Assembly: GCA_902775605.1 (NCBI GenBank)
Contig: CACYNE010000021.1
Span: 1-64,000 of the forward strand
Source of the DNA: an uncultured Prevotellaceae bacterium
GTDB lineage: Bacteria; Bacteroidota; Bacteroidia; Bacteroidales; Bacteroidaceae
DNA length: 64,000 nucleotides
Direction of reading: 5' to 3'
Position numbers and translations under genes: made by a program. A model generated the notes under the pieces. It had not been told where the DNA came from and did not search any database. It saw nothing but the letters and a program-made list of their open reading frames with translations. Position 1 is the first letter of the stretch; every line of letters begins with the position of its first letter. Shown here one piece after another: positions 17,847 through 25,728 of this stretch.

Positions 17847-18605
17847 TTAAAGTCCTATTGTAAAGGAGTCGGCATCCGCCAAGACGGGAAACTTTCTCCG
17901 AAACTTATTCTGTTGTTCCATATCCAGCGGAGCCGTAGCAACGCCTTCCTTTGTGTCCTCACATGCCGCAAGCGTCCTGCCATAGGCATCGATGATAACC
18001 GAGCCGCCGCAGTAGGAACACGCAGGGTCCTGCCCCACCCGATTGACGCCCACGACGACGCACTGATTCTCCAGGGCACGCGCCTTGAGCAGCGTTCGCC
18101 ACACATCCATGCGCTGCGTGGGCCAGTTGGCCACATAGATGATGGCGTCATAGTCGCCGCTGTTGCGACTGAACACGGGGAAACGCAGGTCATAGCACAC
18201 CTGCAACAGGAACCTGACGCCTCGCCACTCTGTCACCACGCGCCGCTCACCAGCCTCGTAGGCATCCGTCTCGCCGGCATAACTGAAGAGGTGACGCTTG
18301 TCATAGTAATCGTACGACCCATCAGGGCGCACGAAGAAGAGTCGGTTGCGCATCTTTCCCTCATCATCCATCACGGCCATGCTGGCAGCAAAGGCGGCAT
18401 CCTTTTCCTGAGCCTGTGCCTGAAGCCACGCCAGGAGATCGGTTTCTTGAGGGATGGCCTCATCAGCCATGAAGCCCGTTGCAAAGGTCTCGCTCAGCAC
18501 GTAGAGGTCGGCTCCCGACTGTTGGTCGAGCATCTGGGTGAGGCGACGGATATTTTCCGGTGGCTGTCCCCAAACGATATCGTGCTGAACAATGCTGACT
18601 CTCAT
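17847..18605 (-). CDS. Nitrilase-superfamily amidase (omega-amidase/YafV-like)
   Basis: A 252-residue carbon-nitrogen hydrolase. The catalytic triad is visible: Glu in LSETFATGF (near residue 44), Lys in YYDKRHLFSY (near 110) and Cys in LQVCYDLRFP (near 145). The FATGF and RHLF segments fit the YafV/NIT2 branch, which hydrolyses alpha-ketoglutaramate or alpha-ketosuccinamate, products of glutamine or asparagine transamination. This would suit its place upstream of iorAB in amino-acid metabolism. ATG at 18605 overlaps the upstream stop by four bases and starts the conserved VSIVQHDIVW; longer frames are rejected. Confidence 0.88.
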   Translation of the reverse strand: MRVSIVQHDIVWGQPPENIRRLTQMLDQQSGADLYVLSETFATGFMADEAIPQETDLLAWLQAQAQEKDAAFAASMAVMDDEGKMRNRLFFVRPDGSYDYYDKRHLFSYAGETDAYEAGERRVVTEWRGVRFLLQVCYDLRFPVFSRNSGDYDAIIYVANWPTQRMDVWRTLLKARALENQCVVVGVNRVGQDPACSYCGGSVIIDAYGRTLAACEDTKEGVATAPLDMEQQNKFRRKFPVLADADSFTIGL

Positions 18606-19108
18606 TCCTTCATATATTCCTTGGCATACTCCACATAGTGAGCTGCATTGTCGGTCTGACCGGGACGTGTGGGCTTGAGATACTTGGCAGGCACGCCGCC
18701 CCATATCTCGTGAGGCGGAATCTTGGTGTTCTGCAGCACCAGGGCACCCGCAGCCACGATGGCTCCCTCGCCCACCTCGCAGCCATCCAACAGCGTAGAG
18801 CCCATGCCGATAAGGGCGCCGTCGCGGATGGTGCAGGCATGCACGGTGACATTATGACCGATGGTCACATCGCTGCCGATATGCGTGGGGCCCGTTTCGT
18901 GCGTCACGTGGATGCACGAACCGTCCTGCACATTGGTGCGGTCGCCGATGGTGATGGGAGCCACATCGCCCCTGACCACAGCATTAAACCACACCGAACA
19001 TTGGTCACCCATCGTCACATCACCGACAATGGTGGCGTTCTCACTGAAGTAACAGTCCTTGCCCCATTTGGGCGCAAGGCCTTTATATGATTTAATCAAT
19101 GCACACAT
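18602..19108 (-). CDS. Gamma-carbonic anhydrase-like left-handed beta-helix protein
   Basis: A 168-residue hexapeptide-repeat protein (for example VGDVTMGDQCSVWFNAVVRGD) with histidines at the spacing of zinc ligands in gamma-carbonic anhydrases (in IHVTHETGPTHIG and TIGHNVTVHAC). The family includes YrdA, PaaY and CaiE. Carbonic anhydrase activity is possible but many members have other or unknown roles; PaaY is linked to phenylacetate metabolism, and this gene leads a minus-strand operon with an amidase and IorAB. The ATG at 19108 follows a TATTTTTG -7-like element at 19124-19117, which is very close to the start. Confidence 0.85.
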   Translation of the reverse strand: MCALIKSYKGLAPKWGKDCYFSENATIVGDVTMGDQCSVWFNAVVRGDVAPITIGDRTNVQDGSCIHVTHETGPTHIGSDVTIGHNVTVHACTIRDGALIGMGSTLLDGCEVGEGAIVAAGALVLQNTKIPPHEIWGGVPAKYLKPTRPGQTDNAAHYVEYAKEYMKE

Positions 19109-19222
19109 ATTGGATGCAAAAATACAAAAAAGGGAAGAAAAAAGCGAATGAATATTGCTTTTTTATCGCTTATCCGCATCAATTGGTCAAAAAATGCATA
19201 AATAGTCAACCAGAAAAAGGTA

Positions 19223-19346
19223 GCAACTCGGCGTATCTACATTATTTTCACGTCGTGAAAATATAAAATCACGACGTGATTATTTATAATCTCGTCATGG
19301 TTATTTAAAATCACGTCGTGAAAATAAGCTTTAAACGCCGAGTTGC
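19223..19346. repeat. 21-bp-period array of TCACGTCGTGA dyads inside an inverted repeat
   Basis: The 11-base near-palindrome TCACGTCGTGA, or a variant, begins at 19248, 19269, 19290 (degenerate TCTCGTCATGG) and 19311, spaced exactly 21 bases apart with A/T-only spacers. The array is framed by GCAACTCGGCG (19223-19233) and its exact inverse CGCCGAGTTGC (19336-19346). Regular two-turn phasing of dyads could mean protein binding on one face of the helix; a replication-slippage origin is the alternative. Confidence 0.8.
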
Positions 19347-19390
19347 TCACTTTTTATCGCCGAGTTACTCATTTTAACTTGCCGAGTGGA
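19336..19390. repeat. 22-bp-period direct repeat of CGCCGAGTT
   Basis: CGCCGAGTTGCTCAC at 19336, CGCCGAGTTACTCAT at 19358 and a decayed TGCCGAGTGGA at 19380 are spaced 22 bases apart. The last copy ends 15 bases before the -33 element of the GH2 gene. Confidence 0.75.
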
Positions 19391-19405
19391 ATTGTTTCTT
19401 CAAAA

Positions 19406-19437
19406 TTTGATTTTCTTAGAAATATTGCTTACCTTTG
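19406..19437 (+). promoter_or_regulatory. Promoter of the GH2 gene
   Basis: TTTG at 19406-19409 and TACCTTTG at 19430-19437 are separated by exactly 20 bases, a near-ideal Bacteroidetes primary sigma promoter. The start codon is 22 bases downstream. Confidence 0.8.
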
Positions 19438-19459
19438 CAAAACAAACCTTTTTAGACTT

Positions 19460-21286
19460 ATGAAAAAGATTCTAACTACTCTATTAGCACTGGTAGCCAT
19501 TGCTACCGCTAAAGCCGAAGAAGTGCCCTTGTTGGGCAATGTGTATGCACGTCAAACCACTCTGCTGAACGGCGAGTGGAACTACATCGTCGATGTGCAG
19601 GAGGAAGGCTACTATGACTATCGTATGAACCCCACACGCTGGGGATTCTTCCAGAACGCCAAGCCTCAGCGTCCTGAAGACCTGATTGAGTATGACTTCG
19701 ACAAAGCCGCCAAGATGCGCATCCCCGGCGACTGGAATACGCAGGACGAGCGCCTGTTCTTCTATGAGGGCACGGTGTGGTTCAAGAAGTCGTTCACCTA
19801 TCACAAGCAGGAGGGCCGCCGCACGCTGCTCTACTTCGGTGCTGTGAACTATGACGCTCACGTCTATGTGAACACCAAGCATGTGGCTCATCATATCGGT
19901 GGCTTCACACCTTTTAATATGGATGTGACCAACGAACTGAAAGAGGGTGAGAACGTGGTTATCGTCAAGGTGGACAATAAGCGCCATCGCGACAACGTGC
20001 CCACACAGATCTTCGACTGGTGGAACTATGGCGGCATTACCCGCGACGTGATGCTGGTTGATGTGGCACCCACCTATGTTGAGAACTACAAATGGGAACT
20101 CTGCAAGACTACAACCAAGGACAAGAAGCGCGCCATCACGCTGGAAGGCAACCTGAACAAGGCCGAAGCAGGACAGCAGGTAGTGGTCAGCATCCCTGAG
20201 TTGAAGCTGAAGCAAATGGTGACTACCGACGCCGAGGGACATTTCAATGCTAACTTCAGCATCCAGAAGGCCAAGCTGACACTCTGGTGCCCCGAGAACC
20301 CCAAGCTCTATGAGACAGAGATTGCCTTAGGCAGCGAGACGCTGAAAGACCAGGTGGGCTTCCGCACCATCGAGACACGCGGCAAGCAGATTCTGCTGAA
20401 CGGCAAACCCATCTTCCTGCATGGCATCAGCATTCACGAGGAAAAGCCAAACGGCGGTGGACGCTGCAACGCCCTTGACGATGCCAAGACGCTGCTGTCA
20501 TGGGCACAGAAGCTGGGCTGCAACTATGTCCGTCTGGCTCACTATCCCCATAATGAATATATGGTACGCGAAGCTGAGCGTCGCGGCATCCTGGTGTGGA
20601 GTGAGATTCCAGTCTATTGGACCATTTCTTGGAAGAACGAGGGCACCTTCAACAACGCCAAGCGCCAGCTGACTGATATGATTCGCCGCGACCAGAACCG
20701 CGCCAACGTCATCATCTGGTCTATCGCCAATGAGACACCCCACTCTGCCGAACGCGACTCGTTCCTGAGCCGTCTGTCACAGTATGCCCGCACAATGGAC
20801 GACACTCGCCTTATCTCAATGGCTATGGAGGTAACTGGTGCCTCAAACTATGTGAACCGCCTGCAGGACAACATGAACAAGTATGTTGATGTAGTAAGTT
20901 TCAACCAATACATCGGCTGGTATCGCGATGTGAACGACGCACCTAAGATGAAGTGGGAGATTCCTTACGACAAACCCGTCATCATCAGCGAGTTTGGCGG
21001 TGGTGCCAAGGCTGGCTATCACGGCGCCAAGAACCAGCGCTGGACGGAGGAGTTCCAGGAGAACCTCTACATCGAGAACATCGCTATGCTCGACAAGATC
21101 GAGGGGCTGGCTGGTACCACGCCTTGGATTCTGAAGGACTTCCGTTCGCCCCGCCGCGTGCTCGACGGCATCCAGGACTACTACAACCGCAAGGGTCTCT
21201 ACTCTGACAAGGGTGAGAAGAAGAAGGCTTTCTTCATCGTCAAAGACTGGTACGCCAAGAAGGCAGCGTGGAATAAAGAACAGTAG
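19460..21286 (+). CDS. Glycoside hydrolase family 2 (beta-galactosidase/beta-glucuronidase type)
   Basis: A 608-residue exported enzyme with a signal peptide (residues 1-19, ending AKA). Order: N-terminal sugar-binding domain (about 25-185), immunoglobulin-like domain (185-295) and TIM barrel (295-600). The acid/base glutamate is E425 in SIANETPHS and the nucleophile is E511 in ISEFGGGA, placed as in GH2. RLAHYPHNEY also fits the family. The length is close to that of beta-glucuronidases. The exact sugar specificity cannot be read from sequence. The longer frame starting at 19343 runs through the promoter, so ATG at 19460 is used. Confidence 0.92.
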   Translation: MKKILTTLLALVAIATAKAEEVPLLGNVYARQTTLLNGEWNYIVDVQEEGYYDYRMNPTRWGFFQNAKPQRPEDLIEYDFDKAAKMRIPGDWNTQDERLFFYEGTVWFKKSFTYHKQEGRRTLLYFGAVNYDAHVYVNTKHVAHHIGGFTPFNMDVTNELKEGENVVIVKVDNKRHRDNVPTQIFDWWNYGGITRDVMLVDVAPTYVENYKWELCKTTTKDKKRAITLEGNLNKAEAGQQVVVSIPELKLKQMVTTDAEGHFNANFSIQKAKLTLWCPENPKLYETEIALGSETLKDQVGFRTIETRGKQILLNGKPIFLHGISIHEEKPNGGGRCNALDDAKTLLSWAQKLGCNYVRLAHYPHNEYMVREAERRGILVWSEIPVYWTISWKNEGTFNNAKRQLTDMIRRDQNRANVIIWSIANETPHSAERDSFLSRLSQYARTMDDTRLISMAMEVTGASNYVNRLQDNMNKYVDVVSFNQYIGWYRDVNDAPKMKWEIPYDKPVIISEFGGGAKAGYHGAKNQRWTEEFQENLYIENIAMLDKIEGLAGTTPWILKDFRSPRRVLDGIQDYYNRKGLYSDKGEKKKAFFIVKDWYAKKAAWNKEQ

Positions 21287-21294
21287 CAATTATC

Positions 21295-21331
21295 GGAGCA
21301 GGCTCCGCGTTGTTCCCGCGGGGCCTGCTTC
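21295..21331 (+). terminator. GC-rich hairpin after the GH2 gene
   Basis: A 15-pair stem with two wobble pairs (21295-21309 with 21317-21331) and a 7-base loop lies in the 64-base gap before the next gene. The run after it (TTAAAAAG) is poor in T, so it may be a weak terminator or an RNA-stabilising hairpin rather than a full stop. Confidence 0.5.
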
Positions 21332-21350
21332 TTAAAAAGAGGAAAAGAAC

Positions 21351-22685
21351 ATGTTTAAAAGATCCTTTGCAATCCTTATGTGCCTCATCTTTTGCATGAC
21401 AGTAGGAGCACAAGGAGAGAAACCGAAAGAAGAAAAGACAGTCTATGTAGCCAAGAAAGACAAAAAGTGGTACACGGTAACTGCTATATTCAGCGTTCAT
21501 AAACAATACCCGGAGCTGCAAAAGGCCTTAGGGAATATACTCTTTGGAATAGAGGATGCATCGTTGCAGAATGCATTTGAATCCTATTTGAACACGTATG
21601 ATAAATGTACCATTCCACAAAAGAAAGAGGCAACAATGGGATGCCGCGAAACATTCACGGTGAAATATCTAAGCGGTGAACCAGACAAATACCTATGCTA
21701 TATAGTATCACATGTAAAGACATCGCAAGAAAATAATAGAATAGTTACTCAAAATAACGATTTATTCAACATTATTTTTGATGTAGAACAGGAAAAAATC
21801 CTAACCTTGAAAGACGTGCTTGTGCCTGATAAAGTAGCCGAGGTAAGAGGGCTTATTGGAAGTGCATTTCCGCAGATGCACATGGACAATGAGAAAATCA
21901 CCGTTGGATGTATGAAAAACGGGAAGATGATGGCTGTAGAGATGTTCTATGAATTATACACCAATGCCTTTACAGAACAGTTCAAACAGAAATTTGACTG
22001 GGAAGCTATAGTGCAACGTGCAGAAAAGAAAGTGTATGATTATGTCGATGAGAAGCCAACATTTCCTGGTGGAGACAATGAAATGATAAAATGGATCAAG
22101 GAGAACATAAACTATCCAGAAGAAGCAAAGACGAGCGAGTTATACGAAATACTGATCTGTAGTTCCATCGTTGGGAAGGACGGTTCGTTAAGCGATATTA
22201 AAGTCAACTCATCAAAAACAGGGGAATCGACTCTCGCAAATGAGTTATCTCATTTACTTGAACAAATGCCAAAATGGAATCCCGGAGTATTGTATGGATG
22301 TCCAGTCAAGGCGTTACGAACATTCGCCATCACATTTGATAAAGGGAATATCACATTGGGTGATAAATCTAAGGCGCTTGATGTTGTAGAAGAGATGCCA
22401 CAGTTCAAGGGTGGTAATCAGGCAGTGATGGATTATCTGAGAAATGCAATTAAATACCCACCAGTTGCAGAGGAAAATGGCATTCAAGGGCGAGTAGTAT
22501 GTACATTCGTTATAGAGCGTGATGGTTCCATTACCGATGTGAAGGTGGTTCGTTCAGTTGACCCCTCTCTTGACAAAGAAGCTGTTCGTGTCATTAAGTC
22601 AATGCCTAGGTGGATTCCTGGCAAACAGAATGGATCAAATATTCGCGTAAATTTCACATTACCCGTTACTTTCAAACTGCAATAA
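21351..22685 (+). CDS. Exported protein with two TonB C-terminal-like domains
   Basis: A 444-residue protein with a signal peptide (residues 1-20). The middle part (about 40-220) resembles the DUF3298/RsiV-like fold, though only weakly. Two TonB_C-like domains follow: residues ~235-350 (PTFPGGDNEMIKWIKENINY, a degenerate copy) and ~365-444 (PQFKGGNQAVMDYLRNAIKY, then GIQGRVVCTFVIERDGSI), the second well conserved. Such proteins occur in many copies in Bacteroidetes and lack the membrane anchor of true TonB, so energy transduction is doubtful. The A+T content and codon use are richer in A/T than in the neighbouring GH2 gene. Confidence 0.82.
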   Translation: MFKRSFAILMCLIFCMTVGAQGEKPKEEKTVYVAKKDKKWYTVTAIFSVHKQYPELQKALGNILFGIEDASLQNAFESYLNTYDKCTIPQKKEATMGCRETFTVKYLSGEPDKYLCYIVSHVKTSQENNRIVTQNNDLFNIIFDVEQEKILTLKDVLVPDKVAEVRGLIGSAFPQMHMDNEKITVGCMKNGKMMAVEMFYELYTNAFTEQFKQKFDWEAIVQRAEKKVYDYVDEKPTFPGGDNEMIKWIKENINYPEEAKTSELYEILICSSIVGKDGSLSDIKVNSSKTGESTLANELSHLLEQMPKWNPGVLYGCPVKALRTFAITFDKGNITLGDKSKALDVVEEMPQFKGGNQAVMDYLRNAIKYPPVAEENGIQGRVVCTFVIERDGSITDVKVVRSVDPSLDKEAVRVIKSMPRWIPGKQNGSNIRVNFTLPVTFKLQ

Positions 22686-22727
22686 AAACAGCTTATTGCT
22701 ATTATTGGAGAAGAGCATACAAAAAAA

Positions 22728-22759
22728 CAGAGGACGTGTTCGTGCGTCCTCTGCTTTTT
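22728..22759. terminator. Bidirectional terminator between the TonB-domain gene and mdh
   Basis: A 9-bp perfect stem CAGAGGACG/CGTCCTCTG (22728-22736 with 22745-22753) is preceded by A7 and followed by C and T6, so it can end transcription from both converging genes. Confidence 0.88.
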
Positions 22760-22781
22760 TATCCTTTTAATCTTTATTAGA

Positions 22782-23768
22782 TTAGAGGTTGGCATTGTCC
22801 TTGCCCCACTCCTCAACAGCAGGAATGATACCGAGAGAGATAATCTCGTCGCGCATCTTCTGCAGGTGCTCGTAAGAAGCCTGGAGTGCAGCCATCTCCT
22901 CAGCAGTACCCTCGGGCTGAGTGAAGTGAACACCGTCCTTGTCGATAACGGTAGGCATAGCCATCATCACGTTCTTGAAGCCATAGGCGTTGACATAGCA
23001 ACCAGCAGGCCACTTGAAGGGCTCGCCACCCATAGCACCCTCGATCATCTTAACAGCCTGATAAGCGGGGCTCTGGAATGAACTGCGACCACGCAGCTTG
23101 ATGATGTTGCTACCACCCTGAGTAGTCATGTGCTTAATCTCTGCCCAACGCTCGGCTGAGAGAGGAAGCTCAGAAAGGGGCTTGCCATCGATGAGGGCCT
23201 TGCTGGCGAATACAGCCATCTGCTCGCCGTGACCACCATAGGTGTAAGCGTTGGTAACCTTGTCCTGACGAACGCCGAACTCCTGAGCGAGCTGCTGCTG
23301 CAGACGGGTAGAGTCGAGAGCTGCCAGAGAAGTCAGCTGGTTGGGCTTCAGACCTGAGTGAATCAGAGCTGTCAGAGCAGTTACGTCAGCGGGGTTGAAG
23401 ATAACCACCACGTGCTTCACGTCGGGGCAGTACTTCTTGATGTTCTCACCGAAGTCAGCTGCAATCTGGCAGTTGCCCTTCAGCAGATCCTCACGGGTCA
23501 TACCCTCCTTACGGGGAGCGCCACCTGAAGAGATGATGTACTTAGCACCTGTGAAAGCCTCTTCGGGATTAACGGTATAAGAGATGTTTGCACCAGGGAA
23601 AGCGCAGTGGCACATCTCGTCATACACACCATGAACACCGGGCTCATAGATATCATACAAGCAGATGTTGGGAGTAAGACCCAGCATCAGCACACTCTGA
23701 ACCATGTTAGAACCGATCATACCACCGGCACCAACAATCACCAATTTCTCGTCTGTTAAAAAAGCCAT
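22782..23768 (-). CDS. mdh: Malate dehydrogenase
   Basis: A 328-residue NAD-dependent lactate/malate dehydrogenase family enzyme, interconverting malate and oxaloacetate. The Rossmann motif is GAGGMIGSNM (residues 14-23); NPADV gives the conserved nicotinamide-site asparagine region, the catalytic histidine is in YGGHGEQM (near residue 200) and an arginine in PRKEGMTREDL takes part in substrate binding. In Prevotella it serves the reductive succinate branch of fermentation. The gene stands alone, with a TAACTTTG element on the minus strand at 23811-23804, 36 bases before the start. Confidence 0.93.
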   Translation of the reverse strand: MAFLTDEKLVIVGAGGMIGSNMVQSVLMLGLTPNICLYDIYEPGVHGVYDEMCHCAFPGANISYTVNPEEAFTGAKYIISSGGAPRKEGMTREDLLKGNCQIAADFGENIKKYCPDVKHVVVIFNPADVTALTALIHSGLKPNQLTSLAALDSTRLQQQLAQEFGVRQDKVTNAYTYGGHGEQMAVFASKALIDGKPLSELPLSAERWAEIKHMTTQGGSNIIKLRGRSSFQSPAYQAVKMIEGAMGGEPFKWPAGCYVNAYGFKNVMMAMPTVIDKDGVHFTQPEGTAEEMAALQASYEHLQKMRDEIISLGIIPAVEEWGKDNANL

Positions 23769-23906
23769 AATACTAAATGTTTTTTATATTCAAATATTGA
23801 CCGCAAAGTTACAAAAAAATACGGAAGAATTCATCACTCTTCGGTATTTAATAATGTTAATTTACAGAAAAAAGATAGATTAGAATGCAAATTGGATTAT
23901 TTTTGC

Positions 23907-23914
23907 TACCTTTG
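23907..23914 (+). promoter_or_regulatory. Candidate -7 element of the aminopeptidase gene
   Basis: TACCTTTG matches TAnnTTTG and lies 30 bases before the start codon at 23945. No convincing -33 element is seen at 20 bases upstream. Confidence 0.5.
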
Positions 23915-23944
23915 TAATCTCGAAAATACAAAATTAAGACCTAT

Positions 23945-25726
23945 ATGAACGATGTAAAACAACGTCTGTCTGATTTGCGTGAGCTGATGAAGCACGAACA
24001 TCTGGCAGCTTTCATTTTCCCAAGCACCGACCCGCACCAAGGTGAGTATGTGCCCGACCATTGGAAAGGGCGCGAGTTTATCAGCGGTTTCAACGGCTCG
24101 GCAGGCACCGCCGTCGTCACCATGAATGCCGCCGCACTATGGACTGACTCGCGTTACTTCCTGGCTGCCGAGGAGCAACTGGCAGGAACGGGGTATGAGT
24201 TGATGAAACTGAAGATAGAAGGCACGCCCACCATCGCCGAGTGGTTGGGTCAGCAGCTGAAAGAGGAGAAGAGTCCGGAGGTGGGTATTGACGGCATGGT
24301 CAACTCGGCCAGCGACGTCAAGGCCCTGATTAGCGACCTGCGCCAGGAGGGCGGCATCACCGTTCGCACCAATCTGGACCCACTGGCACAGATATGGCAG
24401 CAGCGTCCGCCTATTCCTACCGACCCCGTAGAACTCTATTCGCTCGAATATGCCGGCGAGAGCACTCGTGAAAAACTGGCTCGCATCCGCAAGACTCTGC
24501 GCGAGCGTCATGCCGACGGCATGCTGATGTCGGCCCTCGACGACATCGCCTGGACGCTCAATCTTCGCGGCACCGACGTGCATTGCAACCCAGTCTTCGT
24601 CAGTTATCTGCTCATCTCCTCACAGGATGCCACGCTCTATATCAATAAAGAGAAGCTGACGCCAGAGGTCGCAGACTATCTGAAGACTAAGGGCATCAAG
24701 ACGGATGACTACGAAAAAGTAGGAGAAGGTCTGAAGAACTACTTTGAATACAACATTCTGCTCGACCCCAACGAAGTAAACTATACGCTCTACAAGATGG
24801 TGAGTCGCGAGGTGGTTGAGGAGGAATCGCCTGTGAAACGGATGAAGACTGTCAAGAACACCACCGAGATTAAGGGATTCCACCGCGCCATGCTAAAAGA
24901 CGGCATAGCACTGGTGAAGTTTCTCGCATGGCTGAAGCCTGCGGTAGAGGCTGGCGGACAGACGGAGATAAGTATTGATCGCAAGCTTACGGAACTTAGG
25001 GCCGAGCAGCCATTGTTCCGCGGCATATCGTTCGACACCATTGCCGGTTACCAGGCTCATGGTGCTATTGTGCACTACGAGGCAACACCAGAGACTGATA
25101 TCCCTATCAAGCCCGAGGGCTTCCTGCTGTTAGACAGCGGTGCGCAATATCTGGATGGTACAACAGATGTGACGCGTACCATCGCCCTGGGTCCCATCAC
25201 CGAAGAACAAAAGAAGATATATACACTGGTACTGAAGGGTCACATTCAGATTGAGTTGTGCAAGTTCCCCTCTGGAGCCAGTGGCACTCAGATTGATATC
25301 TTGGCACGAGAAGCCATGTGGCGCGAGGGCCTGAACTACCTGCACGGTACGGGCCACGGCGTGGGAACCTACCTGAACGTGCACGAAGGCCCGCATCAGT
25401 TCCGCATGGAATGGAAGCCGGCCCCATTGGTGGCAGGCATGACAATCACCGACGAGCCGGGCATCTATCTGGCAGGGAAGTTTGGCGTACGCATTGAGAA
25501 CACCCTGCTCATCAAGCCATATATGAAGACTGAGTTCGGGCAGTTCCTGCAGTTCGAATCACTCACGCTCTGTCCCATCGACACCACACCTATCGTGGTG
25601 GACATGCTCTCGGCAGAGGAACGTCAGTGGCTGAACGATTATCATCAAATGGTTTGCGACAGGTTACTTCCGCATCTCACACCAACAGAACAGCGTTGGC
25701 TGCGCGATGCCACGAAACCTATCTAA
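23945..25726 (+). CDS. pepP: Xaa-Pro aminopeptidase (M24B family)
   Basis: A 593-residue metallopeptidase that removes N-terminal residues preceding proline. Two creatinase-like N-terminal domains (about 1-300) precede the pita-bread domain. Metal ligands are visible in LLLDSGAQYLDGTTDVTRT (two Asp), HGTGHGVGTYLNVHEGP (His), ITDEPGIYL (Glu) and RIENTLLI (Glu). The long form of about 590 residues is the eukaryotic-like APP1 type common in Bacteroidetes. It lacks a signal peptide, so it is cytoplasmic. The gene ends two bases from the convergent priA stop codon. Confidence 0.94.
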   Translation: MNDVKQRLSDLRELMKHEHLAAFIFPSTDPHQGEYVPDHWKGREFISGFNGSAGTAVVTMNAAALWTDSRYFLAAEEQLAGTGYELMKLKIEGTPTIAEWLGQQLKEEKSPEVGIDGMVNSASDVKALISDLRQEGGITVRTNLDPLAQIWQQRPPIPTDPVELYSLEYAGESTREKLARIRKTLRERHADGMLMSALDDIAWTLNLRGTDVHCNPVFVSYLLISSQDATLYINKEKLTPEVADYLKTKGIKTDDYEKVGEGLKNYFEYNILLDPNEVNYTLYKMVSREVVEEESPVKRMKTVKNTTEIKGFHRAMLKDGIALVKFLAWLKPAVEAGGQTEISIDRKLTELRAEQPLFRGISFDTIAGYQAHGAIVHYEATPETDIPIKPEGFLLLDSGAQYLDGTTDVTRTIALGPITEEQKKIYTLVLKGHIQIELCKFPSGASGTQIDILAREAMWREGLNYLHGTGHGVGTYLNVHEGPHQFRMEWKPAPLVAGMTITDEPGIYLAGKFGVRIENTLLIKPYMKTEFGQFLQFESLTLCPIDTTPIVVDMLSAEERQWLNDYHQMVCDRLLPHLTPTEQRWLRDATKPI

Positions 25727-25728
25727 GA

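Larger units (their letters stand above)
19109..19459. other. 351-base intergenic region with periodic dyad arrays
   Basis: No gene is seen. The region holds an inverted-repeat-flanked array of 21-bp units (19248-19321), a 22-bp direct repeat (19336-19390) and the promoter of the GH2 gene (19406-19437). Confidence 0.8.

Noticed and set aside
17910..18640. A 241-codon plus-strand frame opposite the nitrilase-family gene
   Set aside because: The minus strand shows a complete Glu-Lys-Cys triad; the plus frame is its shadow.
19223..19390. CRISPR-like array
   Set aside because: The period of 21-22 bases is too short for repeat plus spacer, the spacers are A/T-only and alike, and no cas gene is present.
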